NCBI GenBank assembly: GCA_047495785.1
Contig: JBLDXI010000024.1
Location: 496,001-560,000 of the forward strand
DNA from: Lepidodermella squamata
Lineage: Eukaryota > Gastrotricha
Direction: 5' to 3'
DNA: 64,000 bases
The position numbers and the translations under genes were made by a program. Shown here piece by piece: positions 14,201 through 25,032 of this stretch. Under the pieces are notes generated by a model. The model saw nothing but the letters and a program-made list of their open reading frames with translations. It was not told where the DNA came from and made no database searches. Within the stretch, counting starts at the first letter, position 1. Every line of letters begins with the position of its first letter.

Positions 14201-17200
14201 GATGTAAGTTCGGACGTGGATGACGATGATGAGACTCACGATCTTGCTGCTGAGATGGGAAAACTGCTCGAAACTAGTGCAGTAGGCGAGGGTGGTAACT
14301 GGCTGGGCAAACAAGACCGATCTCACCTGCCACCTCTCCGTGAGACAGCACGCTCGCCGATTCATAAAGAAATAACTGTGATAGCCGAGGCTGAGCCGAT
14401 TTCGAAAAGCCGCCGATCTTCGTCGAGCAGTCTCAATCAAAACGCGAGTGACTGGCTGGGCATCGAGCCGGAGCCTGAACCGGAGAAGCCAAAGTCTCGA
14501 AAGCCAATCAGTCCAATAAATGTGATAGCTGTTGCGGAAGTCTCGAAACCGGCCGATGGTGATAAGGTGGAAGCGTTTGCACCGGCTTCTGAAATCTCGA
14601 TGCCGACCTTGCCGGCGTTCAGCAATTACGCCTTGTCGTCGACTACTCATATTCAAATTGTGGACGACAAATCGTATCAGAGACGCGATGAAGACGTAGA
14701 GCCGATTCGGAATAATAGTGTTAGTAATAAGGTGGAGAGCCCGTCTCCGAAATCGTCAAGCGCCGCTACGCCCCCGCGGATCCAGGCCCACAGATTCGCA
14801 GAGCCCGCTGCGGTGAAAGAACCGCCGCAGCCGGAGTATCACCAATTCGTCATTGGCTCGTCAAAAACCGCGGACGACGATACCCATAGCAACGACGGCG
14901 AGCTCAACGATGTCCAGCCCGTGATCGATAATTTGTTTTCGCTGAGTGGCTCGATCACAGGTGAGTTGATTTCTTTTTATTTATTGTATAAATTGCGAAA
15001 AATTAACGATTTTTAAACATTATAAAAACGATGTAATTGAGTGTGTATGTATGTAAATTTTGAAAGACCGCCGGCCACGATCGGCACATTACAGAAGTGA
15101 GAGTAAGATTGCTGGGTGCAATAAAAGCGCCGAAACAACATTCGATAAATCAAGTGCATGGCTTGACTCGTATTCGACCGCAGCAAAATTTAGCATGGCT
15201 TTATTCCGGAATCCTAGAAAACATAGATCAAGCTGATTTTTTTTATTTGCCCATATTCACTACTATGTCTTTTAACCGCGACCCTTATTGGAATGAATAT
15301 CAACGGAAATTTTGTGATGACACAGACACGTTCCAGCTCACGAAGGTGCAAGATGCTATCCGCCAGTTGTCAGCGCGGTGCCATGCCGACGAGCGAAAAA
15401 TCGCCAGTTTGCAAACCGAAAACAAAATGCTGCGGGACGATGTCGTTTTACTCGAGCAGTACGTTGTCATCGAAATGAGGTTGCCATAATAAATATTTTC
15501 ATTTTGTTTTTATTCCAGGAAACTCGAATCGATCAACATGGCAAAGTCCATGGCTGAGAAGAGCGTAGCGCAATTGGAGCTAAAAATATCGGCGCTAGAG
15601 TAAATTTTTGCCATTCAAATGTGATTGCCTCATAGCTGTTTTGTCCGTGTTTTTCCAGGGCCGAACAGGTCGCTGACGCGAGGCGAAGTAGCAGCTCTGG
15701 CGAAAGACTCAGAATTCAATTGCAAGAAGCCGAGCATAAAGTTGCCAGGTAAATTGGCTAGAATATTCTGTCTTGTTTTTATCGTTTTGTTTTGCAGCTT
15801 ACAAGACGAAAGCAAACAGCTTGAACGCGAGAGGAATCACATGGAGGCTAAACTAGTGTCTCTTGAAGGCATGTTGAAACAAGTCGAAGGCGAGCGGGAT
15901 TTCGCTAAGCAACAACACGCCTTACAACAGCAGCAACTGATGGCCGTGTCAACGAGCAGCCGCGACGAGTTGCGAACTGAAATCGCGCGATTGATGGAAG
16001 AAAACTCGAAATTGAACATGAGATTGGATGAAGCGACTCGTTTGCAGAAGCGCACGGAGGCCGAGCTGGACTCGCTGCGTAGTGAGCTGACCAATGCCAA
16101 AGCATCTGCTCGGATCAATGAACAGAGGATTGAGGAGAATCAACGGTCGAGCGATGTGCATATCAAACGACTGTCGGAAGATCTTATCAAACGCGAGGCT
16201 GAAATCGCGAAGACAGTCGAGCAGAACCGTAATTTGATGAGCCAACTCGAAGCAGCTAACACGAAAGTCGTCCGTCTCGAGAGCGATTTATCGACTATTT
16301 CTCGGTCTAATCAAGAACGGGCTCAACAGCTTCAATCGATGAGTGACGAATTCCGCATTACTAAGATTGAGGCAAATACCGAGCGCGATCATGCGAGGAA
16401 GCTCGAGTTGAAGAACGAAGCGCTTGAGCAGCGGCTGATCGACAGCGAACGTCGTTTGAATGAACTGCAACGGCAGCTTGACGATTCCAATCACGCGCTG
16501 ACTATTGCAAATCGCCGGATATCGTCTGGCCCTCAAGAAATGTATACGACAGGCCCGTCGCCCCTGGATACGCGTTCGTTATCGTTGATGGAAATGCGAT
16601 GCCACGAGTTGTTGGAGGCGAAGGCTCGATTGAATGAAGAACTAGTACGAATGGAGGCATCGAAACGAGGCGCTGAGCAGGAGGTGAAACACCTGTCATC
16701 GCGATTGATAGACCTAGAAAAACGAGCCACGACTGCCGAGGTGAATTTCGAAGGCATGCAACGAGCGTTGGAAGAAGCGAATCGACGCACTGAACGCTTG
16801 GGCGATGAAAGTAGGCGAGCTCAGAATGAATTGGCGGAGCGCAATTCGGAAATCGATCGTCTCCGTCGTGAACTAGCGGCTTTCCACGAAGCCGCCTCGG
16901 ATTTGGTCGGGCGATCGACGACTCAGGCAACAGTTTCGGAGTTGAAAACGCGTCTTAAATTGATGGAAGACGAGTTTAAGGCGAAGGAAGCGGAATTTTT
17001 TGAAACTCGGCAGAAATACGAGCTGCGCGATCAGTTGAATACGGCTGAAATGAACAAATTGAAGGCGCGAGCTGAAGAAGCACGTGGTCTCTGGGAGCAA
17101 GAAGTGAAGACTAAGGCCGGCGTTGGGCAGTTACTCATGGAAGCCGAGAGACGACGTGATGCGGCTGAAAGTGATGTAATGATGGCTAAAAACGAAAACA

Positions 17201-18324
17201 TCCGCCTTCAAGACCAAATCCGGCTGGCTGAGCGACGCCTCGAGGACGAGCGCAGCCGAGCCGGCGAAATCGAGTCTAAATTGGCTAAATCGAAGGCGAA
17301 GATTGCCGAGATGAAGGTGAAAATGGTTGGAGCGGCTGGTTACGACGAAAAGCTTGCGGATCTCAGCCGGCAATTAGATCAGCAGCGTATGACCTATGAC
17401 GAACGAATCGCCTTGCTGAAAAAGCAGGTGGAAGACGCTCGTCGGGAGGTTGAAGCTGAGCGTGCGATACGCGATCGAGTCGAGAATGACCGGCGTAATT
17501 TGGAGGTTCGCATTGCTCGAGTCGCGACTCTGGAAGCCCAGGTTGCGGAACTGATGCGGCAGAAGGCAGTTATCGATGCCGATTTCGCTCAGTATCGCGA
17601 CACCATCGCTAGAACTCACGTCGAACGATCTGTCATGGAGTGTAAAATCCAAGATGTTGAAGCGAAAATGAGAGCTGAATTCGATGCGAAGGTTGCGCAG
17701 TTTCATCTGTCCCTGGTTGATTTAGATAGAGAACGAGATCACACGGATGAATTGCGCCACGCGAATGAACAGTCCAAGTTAGCCCTCTACGACCTTGAAA
17801 AGCAGCAGTTGGCTGAAGAACTGACTAGAGTCCGCTCCGCCTATAATTCACTAGTCAACAACGACATGCAGGGCGATCAAAACCAGCCCATCACTTCGAC
17901 CCCTATCAACCCATCCGAAGCGCCGACCCTAATGATGTCGCCTAACAATAACGCCGATATAACAACGCAAACTGTCAGTCGTCGCTTAGTTTTCGACCGG
18001 CTGCAACCTGTCATGGGTAATGAGCATTTGTCGAAAATTTTGACCACTCAACTTCAGGGTAGCCGTAATCAACACTCTTCCTCAACTTCTCTCCTATCGA
18101 CACGGCTGATGAACCAGTCGACAGGCCGTTTGCCTTCTTCCTCCGGTATGCAGCGGGGTTCGTTGCTGTCCGCCTCTTTCCACTACGCTATTCCTTCAAC
18201 TGCATCGTCGTACCGAAATCAACGCCGTGATTTCAGCATTGAAAGCTTGCGCGCGCAACTTGATCGAGCCGTCGCGCTTGGGCTGAGTGGGAAAACGTTC
18301 AGCGCCGGTCATTCGATGATTTAA
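11234..18324 (+). CDS. Giant ankyrin-repeat and coiled-coil protein
   Basis: Ten phase-consistent exons: 11234-11433, 11490-11604, 11658-12084, 12138-13084, 13478-13762, 14084-14960, 15095-15458, 15519-15599, 15659-15748 and 15798-18324, about 1970 aa. Order: a basic N-terminus (FRSRSKSRGS); about five ankyrin repeats at residues 45-250 (e.g. DRLTALHLSVLAHNLEICQ, QGRTALMLSC); a ~700-residue acidic, Pro/Ser-rich low-complexity region; a coiled coil over roughly residues 1000-1830 dense in Glu, Arg and Leu heptads; and a Ser-rich tail. The layout resembles ANKRD26/UACA/RAI14 proteins, which act as cortical or centrosomal scaffolds; orthology is not claimed. Exon 7 may instead start at 15211, since 15097-15210 is an in-frame 114-nt stretch with splice-like ends. 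A TTTGTAG acceptor ends 1 nt before the ATG. AATAAA signals lie at 19028-19037. Confidence 0.8.
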
Positions 18325-19246
18325 CGAAGATCTCATCTTCCCTGTAAATGCTTCTCTCCTACCTATCAAAGTCGAGTCAACCTGGTGTTAGAGCTCTGTG
18401 ATGTATCATCTTGCTTCTAATCGTTTTTTTTACATTGAAGACTACGGTTCCCTACCAGCATATATACTCGTTTTTAGGGTGCGAATTGGACCAATTTTTT
18501 GATCTGAGAGAATGAAAAAATGTTGCTCATGAGTTTTACCTGTCTGTTATTCTCACTTGATGAAAAACTCAATTTGTTTCGAATCATACACTGTGTTATA
18601 ATCCGACGCTACTCATTCCACCGAATTGTTATAGCCACATTTTTTCCTTCGATTGAGTCACGTTTTGTGCCTGTCATGGGGGTGTGACTCACATTTGTGC
18701 AAACGTTTGTTTTGTCTCTCTCTATTTTTCTTACTTGAATATTATTAGTATGATACCAAATTTTTCACGCATTCAAAATTTTATATTTCAAAACGCACCG
18801 TATATTTACCTTCAAATTCATGCGTATTAATCTCACCAGCATTGAAAGTTGCTCATAGTGCGGTTTGCAGTGTCCTATTTTGCACCGTCTGATCTTCAGT
18901 TGACCTACTGTCATACTGGGGGCAGCTTTTTTATGTACATCGTAAGCATTCGTGTTGTACTCAATACCGCGTTAGTGCTTCGTTTTATTGGCGATGAATT
19001 AACCGATCAACAAAATTCATTAACAACAATAAATAAAACATGAAAAGTGCGAGATTAAAGCGTTGCCTTTTGTACGAAAAAAAACTTGTAACAGCTAAAC
19101 ATCAACTGGTATCTGGCGGCTGATACTCCGTGCAGTAATAATCGGCGGTATTGTAATATCGATATATCAACCTGTGCTTGTGGTTTCCGCAGTAGTACCT
19201 GAATAAATACGACAAGTTTTACAGGATATAAATCGTGAATAAAATA
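18325..19246. other. Convergent 3' intergenic region
   Basis: Holds the 3' ends of two convergent genes. The plus-strand AATAAA pair (19028-19037) serves the ankyrin gene. A minus-strand AATAAA (19 bases after 18970, read at 18989-18984) could serve the MOLO-1-like gene, so the two 3' UTRs may overlap. No coding signal seen. Confidence 0.45.
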
Positions 19247-21611
19247 CTACCGTTCCGGGTGACAACGTTCAGGTGGAACGTCTTCGAGATCAGGTTCGAC
19301 GAAAGGTATCACTGTGTTACGAGGCTCGTCAACGGAATAAGTTTGCGAAGCTGGTATCAACTGAAGTCTTTGATAACCAGCCACTCTCACCAATTGCGGC
19401 GAAATTCCAGGCCGGACTGCGCCGCCAAAATCTGGCGAACCTTGCACTGGCGAAGGGGGTGGTGGTTGTTGTGATGAGGCGCCGGCGCTGGCAACGGGCT
19501 GAGTTTTTTCCTCTGCAGGGTCTTCAGTGCAGTATTTGACAATCACGCATCTATTCAAGGCGACAAATATGCAGCCTATGCTTGGTAGGATGATGCTGAT
19601 AATTCCCGCGTAGAGCAACAACTTCAAATGTTGAGCTGATCCAGTTCTGAAAAGCAAAATGTTTCATTCAAATACTGAACTTCTAAATAGTCGACCTGTC
19701 TTCCTCTTCGCTTTCATGATGGTAACATGGATTTTCGATGTCGTCACGCCTGTTTATAGCTTTTCTGATAAAAAAAAACATGAGTAATTTCGATTTTTTT
19801 CGCAATAATAAGCTAACAGAAGCCTTTCCATTGATTGGCGAACTGACTCGGGAAAGCGGGTCGATTCAGATTCATTAGCGCGAACTGATAGGCGTCTGTG
19901 TTCGCGCCCAACGCTATGCAGGTATTCTCGAAGTGGCTGAAAGACTTTATCGAGGCATAGATCGCTTATCGTCGTTTGATTCATAATGGCATTCCCCGCT
20001 GACCATGCAATCTTGAAATCATGAATCAAAATAAATTAGATAATCCTGTTTTCCAAGCATACTCTGTTGATATTTCCTAGAAGGTGATCATTGAGTTGAG
20101 AAATCCCGGGTGAATCGTGATGGTCGTGAACCACTGTGATGACAAAATCATCGTCACATCTTCCGTTCCTCCAGACGAACATTCTCAAAGTCTGAGCCTA
20201 AAATAGATTAAAATGACAGTTATTTTTGTATATACCAACTTGCATCAGCCGGGTGGCTTCGGGTGGGCTGTCCCAAAATCTTTTATCTTTTCGCGATCTT
20301 CTATAATCGCGACTTTTCAGGGTGCGCTATTGCCATGTATGTTATGCAAACAAGTAAACATGAGCAGAAAAATGCGCTAAAGCGAGTGGCAAACGGTTCC
20401 GATGAAGGAAACGCTGGATATCTGATCGTTTCGAAATTGATTTCAAAATTTGAATTTAACCTTCTGTCTTACTAGGGCGTGAAATCACGGCTGCAGAACC
20501 TGCAAAAATGGGGAATGGCGCTCCCTTGAAATTTTCCAAAACCTGGAAATATTTGGAAATTTCCAGAAAAAGTCCTTATTTCCAAGTATTTTTAGGCGTT
20601 TTTCGATACTTTTTTCACGCTAAAAACCAAATATTTTGCTCGCTTCGCTCGCTTACCATTTTCCCAGTTATCTTCTTACTGCTACTCGAATACTCGAAAT
20701 TTGCCCTTCGAAAACATAGTCATATAACGGCTTAAAATCTGGAAATTTATATATAGTTCCCTGGAAGTCCCGCATGTTTTGCAGCCATGCGTGAAATAAC
20801 TTAAAAAAACCAGGTAATTAGGTTATCTTATGCTACAACGATCCTGTTATTACGTCGGCCTGACAAGTAGTCCGGTTAATTTGAACATCTCGTTCGCATC
20901 CCGTACTTCGCATAAACCGGAATTATTTCCACGACGCGATGGTTGCCCGGATTATACACAAATAGCTGTACTAATTCCAAATTCCAAATGCTGTACTAAT
21001 TTCAAGTTGAAACAAAAATGCAAGCTTACAAGCCATTCGAGAATCAAATCGTTGCGGTTCATTGACGCGTGAACCCCCAATTCTTCGTGGAGACTGGCAT
21101 TTATAAACGGTGTAGTCAACATTTCAGCGCCGTAAGGCGAGGCTTCGACGAAGCTGGAAATGTTGCGGACGAATTCGGACGGAACGATCACGACAATAAC
21201 GCGGAAGCCGTTTTCCTGCATTGTACAATGCTTCACTTTTTTACAGGAACATCCGCTACCAGTGATAATTTGAAGCGCCACGTCGGTCATTCGATCAACT
21301 TCAGCCGGCTCCAAAGAACATGACGGATCGCAAACAAATCGGGTATTGTGCAAAGCACAACATGGATTTACGTTAGCATCGATTGGATTCAGTGGGTTGG
21401 GAAATAAGCCTTCCAAGGCGTCTAAAATGTATCTAATGAACAACAAATTTTGAACGTGGCGAAAGGTCTTTCCAAAGATTTCTTACTTGTCAGGCGCCAA
21501 GTGTTCGATGCTTCGATAGTAGTCTTCGTTGTCATATTCTTGGGCCATATACGTCATGATAACGAACGACAGTGTGAAGAGCGAGGTGACATGCAGCAGC
21601 GCTGGGGGCAT
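19247..21611 (-). CDS. MOLO-1-like TPM-domain single-pass membrane protein
   Basis: Six exons: 21611-21487, 21432-21030, 20197-20063, 20011-19818, 19764-19696 and 19646-19247, 441 aa with consistent phases. C. elegans MOLO-1 is an auxiliary subunit raising levamisole-sensitive acetylcholine-receptor activity; its extracellular domain belongs to the TPM family. Seen: a hydrophobic signal peptide (LFTLSFVIMTYMA); a Cys-rich ectodomain with FVCDPSCSLEPAEVDRM, then CSCKKVKHC, then FRVIVVIVPS; CDDDFVITVVHDHH; helices SMERLLKAINRRDD before a short acidic linker; one TM segment (LLLYAGIISIILPSIGCIFVA, split about residue 320); and a Pro/Gln-rich cytoplasmic tail. Intron 2 is 832 nt against ~55 nt elsewhere in the gene and carries inserted repeat-like sequence. 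Function as a receptor modulator is inferred from the fold. Confidence 0.8.
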
Positions 21612-21745
21612 GAAATACCGCTTTTTGATTTCCTATTTGATTCGACGGATTCAAACTAAGCCGAGATTGCTGCCAGGCTCGGCTTGAGGCCGTGGTTTGA
21701 GTAGGCATAGAATAACATTGTTCAAAGTGCAGTACATCGACTAGC

Positions 21746-21818
21746 ATGCATCATAATTTTTCCTTCGGCTATGGACCAGATGTGGCTGAACTTTCGATTG
21801 ATGCTCATGAAAAAATCG
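21746..21818 (+). CDS. Possible first exon of a small unidentified gene
   Basis: An ATG at 21746 opens a 24-residue frame (HHNFSFGYGPDVAELSIDAH) ending in a good donor, G|GTAGGT. A GTGCAG acceptor lies 13 nt before the ATG, as at other starts here. The next acceptor, TTTTTTCAG at 21882-21890, leads either to an early stop (32-aa product) or, using a donor 3-4 nt later, to a frame with a hydrophobic stretch (VRITIFFGAYILFETLV). The composition looks coding, but the family was not recognised. It would be divergent from the MOLO-1-like gene, whose start is 135 bp away. Confidence 0.3.
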
Positions 21819-22084
21819 GTAGGTATCTAAAAATCGAATAATTGATGAACAAGGTAACCGCTAAACGCGATTGTTTTTTCAGTACAACGAGTGCAATCAA
21901 AAACATGAGTGGAGAAAAGAGCCACGTGAGAATAACTATTTTCTTTGGTGCGTATATACTTTTCGAAACATTAGTAAAAAATGAGGCGCGATTCGACTGT
22001 TTAGACTTTTTCTTTGGGATTTCTTCATCAGTTTTGCGTTTTTTGGCGCGCGCTGGATTATTTTGCGCTGTATACCGAATCTGA

Positions 22085-22306
22085 ATCATCGCTCGACTGC
22101 AATAATACAATTTGGGCCTTCGGCTTTTTAGCTTCGTTTATCTACCGAAAGCCTTCCAGGAACACCTCAGTTTTTTAAAGGGCATTGCTCTCGAATGTGC
22201 GTATACCAGCACATGCGCCGAGCGCACATGAGTGAAGCGATTTGCTGGGCCTAATAGCAATATTCTATATGTTATCGTGCGTAAACAAAGCGGAAATTTT
22301 GGCGCT
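22085..22306. other. Left flank of the mobile element
   Basis: Short non-coding stretch ending at the ATCTAC duplication. A minus-strand reading just after TATTGCAG near 22100 gives an acidic SSDDSDSVYSAK followed by a stop, reminiscent of a protein C-terminus, but no upstream exon was found. Confidence 0.25.
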
Positions 22307-22312
22307 ATCTAC

Positions 22313-22520
22313 AGTAGTAAGGATGGGAACTTTGGATCAGTAATAGCAGTACGGCGATTTTTACTATAGCCGTTTGGTATAAATATACGCAATTTGGGAT
22401 CAGTAATGGCAGTACGGCGATTTTGACTATAGCCATTTGGCATAAATATACGAGCGTTGTATCAGTAATAGCACTACGGTCATTTTTACTATAACCGTTT
22501 CACATAAATATATAAGTGCG
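22313..22520 (+). repeat. Left terminal inverted repeat with three subrepeats
   Basis: Three ~60-bp units begin near 22338, 22401 and 22458; each has (G)ATCAGTAATAGCAGTACGG then a TATAAATATACG-type end. The reverse complement of the right terminus matches unit by unit, with the first ~86 bp identical and the innermost unit most diverged. Confidence 0.85.
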
Positions 22521-22678
22521 TTTTATCCGTTGCCCCATAAATGTACGCAATGTTTATGATAAAATATACAGCGGGCATACTTTTTTTCTAAAACTATTAT
22601 GAGTCATGCTTTTGCATTCTTTCTGGGAATTAATTTGTAATATAAAAAATGCACACATGATAATTTATTTTTAATTTT

Positions 22679-22954
22679 TCAATCTTTGTAACAGTAATTA
22701 CAATTCCAATCACCACAATCTAGGCTGCATGCCTGATCTCTTGCTCGAGTTGCTATCATAAATCGTGATGCATCATTGATCAATTGTTCAACCTCCAATT
22801 GTGTGTTCAACATTTCGTTTATAGCTGCTGTCATTGCTCGTTGCAGATGGTCAATGCTTAGCAGTGCTTGATATAAGCGTTCACGACTAAACATAACAGA
22901 ATTTATTCAAGATTTTTTAAGAAAGAACCAAACTTACATGTCTTCTGCTTCCAT
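22679..22954 (-). CDS. Small Cys-tailed protein inside the element
   Basis: Two exons (22954-22938 and 22886-22679; 51-nt intron, GTAAGT...TTTAG, phase 2) give 74 aa if the ATG at 22954 is the start. The frame is open further upstream through FWKLRKL, so an earlier exon is possible. Mostly helical (RLYQALLSIDHLQRAM, LEVEQLINDASRF), ending in a Cys cluster CSLDCGDWNCNYCYKD that could bind metal or be oxidised. Not recognised. Because it is spliced and inside the inverted repeats, it may be a captured host exon pair or an element gene. Confidence 0.5.
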
Positions 22955-23032
22955 CAATTTTCTTAGTTTCCAAAAAGATACTTGATTAGATACAGTAATC
23001 TAAGAACTCAAGCTAGCTCATCTTTTTTCCTG

Positions 23033-23290
23033 CTTTGTCCATTAGCTTATATAAATACACCTTACTTTCCATTAACCTTTTTTGTAAATAAACATTACTT
23101 TCTCCTATCAATCCCCCTTAACTTTAATCTAAAATATAATAAATATTTTTTACTTTGGCCATTAGCATTTATAAATACTCCTTTCTTTCCTGATATGTCC
23201 ATTAACTTGTTTTGTAAATAAACTTTACTTTCTCCTATCAATCCAACTTAACTGTAATCTAAAAAATATAAGAAACATTTTTTTACTCAA
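23033..23290. repeat. Two-copy tandem duplication inside the element
   Basis: About 120-138 bp repeated twice (23033-23152, 23153-23290). Shared words include TTGTAAATAAAC, ACTTTCTCCTATCAATCC and TTAAC.TTAATCTAAAA. AT-rich, no coding signal. Confidence 0.8.
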
Positions 23291-24069
23291 GGAAAATCGA
23301 ATAAAAGCAAAGATTAAGGTAGGGATAGCAAGGTCAAATAAGTTGCTATGATTATTGGCTATGATGAATCTTATGAAGCGATTTTCTACCGAGAAGATTT
23401 ACTTTTTCCTCCGAAATCATTAAATATATCACTAAATACCCTCTCTGGACGCATTACATTCGCTGAAGTCGCCCTGAAGTTTACGGTTGAGTGAAGGTAG
23501 ATTAGTGAGACCCTCGATTAAGGTTGATTTCCCGCTAAAACAAGAGACTTTAAATAGAATTCTATTCGGTGGAGTATATGAGACTTACGCCCCAATGTTG
23601 CCGACTATGCCGAAATGGTAGACTTTAGGATGCATCCAGCTTGCTTCAAGAAATATGCTAAGTGTATTCTTGAAGCATCTCTCTTAAATAGTCTGAGTGA
23701 TATTTCCATAAAAGGAAAAAACAGGGAGATGTTTTGTTTGAATTGTTTAAGGTAATTACACCGTAAAGGGTAAAAAATCCTAATTGCTTTTTATTTTGAT
23801 AAGTAAAAAATCGCATTGTTTAATTAGGGAGGATGTATAAGATTTATTGACATGATGTTTTCTTATTGAATTACCGACAGCAATTAAGGAGGATGTATAC
23901 AATACCAAGAATCTTTGATGAAAAGCATTAAAGCCAGCACTGAGGGGTCAACAGAGCTAAAGGCCCTAATGCATTTTTAAGGAAGATTGAATTACAAAAA
24001 CAATATGCCTGAAAGGAGGTAGCCGCTCACATAAAAATCGAACCTCAGTAACAATATAAATTATAAAAT
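23291..24069. other. Non-coding interior of the element
   Basis: No reading frame of note. A 12-base word GGAGGATGTATA occurs twice, 60 bp apart (about 23828 and 23888), and a purine-rich GAAAGGAGGT lies 50 bp before the dUTPase start; either may belong to the dUTPase promoter or 5' UTR. Confidence 0.35.
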
Positions 24070-24573
24070 ATGAAGCTGAAGGTAGAGCTAACAAGTAACA
24101 AAGCTAAAGAACCGACAAAGCATACTAAAGGCTCTGTGGGTTGGGACATCTATTCAGCAGAAGAGACGACACTGCAACCTGGAACCAGGGGACTGATTCA
24201 AACTGATATTAAAATCTGTTTACCACGAGGATATTATGGACAACTATTCAGTCGATCAGGAATGAGCATCAACCATGGAATCGATACGGTCGCTGGAGTA
24301 ATAGGTAAGAAGCAAATAATAATGAAAATTACTAATGAATATCTGTATTTTTCATGAATTAAAGACGCCGACTACACCGGAAAAATCGTAGTCTGCCTTG
24401 CAAACAACAGCAAAACACCTTACAAGATTAAAATAGGCGACCGTATTACCCAGTTGGTGTGTTTAAAATATGGTCGCTTAGAATCTGCAGTAACGGTAAC
24501 GGGGCCATTGAAAAACGCTCTAGCAGCAAATTCGACCCGTGGCGATAACGGATTCGGTTCATCTGGACGTTAA
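24070..24573 (+). CDS. dut: dUTP diphosphatase (trimeric dUTPase)
   Basis: Two exons (24070-24304 and 24365-24573; 60-nt intron GTAAGA...AAAG, phase 1) give 147 aa, the normal length of a homotrimeric dUTPase. The enzyme hydrolyses dUTP to dUMP and PPi, supplying dTMP synthesis and keeping uracil out of DNA. All five motifs are visible in order: I GWDIYSAEE; II YYGQLFSRSGMS; III GVIDADYTG, spanning the exon junction and containing the catalytic Asp and Tyr; IV GDRITQLVC; V STRGDNGFGSSGR, the Gly/Phe C-terminal arm. No stop or frameshift is seen, so it should be active. AATAAA at 24672-24677. It is the only recognisable enzyme within the inverted repeats. It could be the host's own copy captured by the element or a gene inherited from a larger Polinton or virus. 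Confidence 0.93.
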
Positions 24574-24820
24574 CCCCTCCAATCAAGCCGCTACAAATCT
24601 CTGAACAAATGAATAGAAAAACTGATAAGACTTATCCCAGCTATAAATTCATTGCTTGAAACGTTAAGACTAATAAAAAGTGTTTGTGTGAATGAAAAAG
24701 GGCTCTATTGCAGCTGCACTAAAGAAGCAGTGTAAAAATGATTAGTTTAGCTCATAACAGGTGAAAAAACGAAGATTTGTTTATTTTAGTTAGGTGAAAT
24801 CATAGCAGTGGGTTAAAACG

Positions 24821-25026
24821 AAGGTATATTGACAAGAAGCGGCTATAGTACAAATCGCCGTACTGCTATTACTCATCCCCAAATTGCGTATATTTATACC
24901 AAACGGGTATAGTAAAAATCGCCGTACTGCCATTACTGATCGCAAATTGCGTATATTTATACCAAACGGCTATAGTAAAAATCGCCGTACTGCTATTACT
25001 GATCCAAAGTTCCCATCCTTACTACT
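24821..25026 (-). repeat. Right terminal inverted repeat with three subrepeats
   Basis: Inverted counterpart of the left terminus. Units end near 24880, 24944 and 25009; the sequence GTAAAAATCGCCGTACTGC recurs three times with few changes. The last bases CCTTACTACT mirror the element's first ten. Confidence 0.85.
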
Positions 25027-25032
25027 ATCTAC

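Larger units (their letters stand above)
22307..25032. mobile_element. Mini-Polinton/Maverick-like element carrying dUTPase
   Basis: The element spans 22313-25026 (2714 bp) and is flanked by a perfect 6-bp direct repeat ATCTAC (22307-22312 and 25027-25032). It starts AGTAGTAAGG and ends CCTTACTACT. The inverted repeats run about 200 bp (22313-22520 and 24821-25026); the outer ~86 bp are identical. Each is built from about three ~60-bp subrepeats containing CAGTACGGCGATTTTTACTA. AG/AGT ends, a 6-bp duplication and long, internally repetitive inverted repeats match Polintons. No DNA polymerase B, integrase, ATPase or capsid gene is present, so it must be non-autonomous. It contains a spliced dUTPase (plus) and a small spliced ORF (minus). 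The family assignment rests on ends only; other 6-bp-duplication families (e.g. IS3EU) are not excluded. Confidence 0.72.

Noticed and set aside
15625-15797. Upstream part of the long coiled-coil frame (starting near 15625) as coding
   Set aside because: It is out of frame with the homologous coiled-coil exons at 15519-15599 and 15659-15748, which are phase-consistent.
23820-23960. GGAGGATGTATA repeats as bacterial ribosome binding sites
   Set aside because: The context is a spliced eukaryotic gene; there are no downstream prokaryote-like ORFs.
24070-24357. dUTPase as a truncated 95-aa pseudogene
   Set aside because: The apparent truncation is an unspliced 60-nt intron; exon 2 supplies motifs III-V with no lesion.
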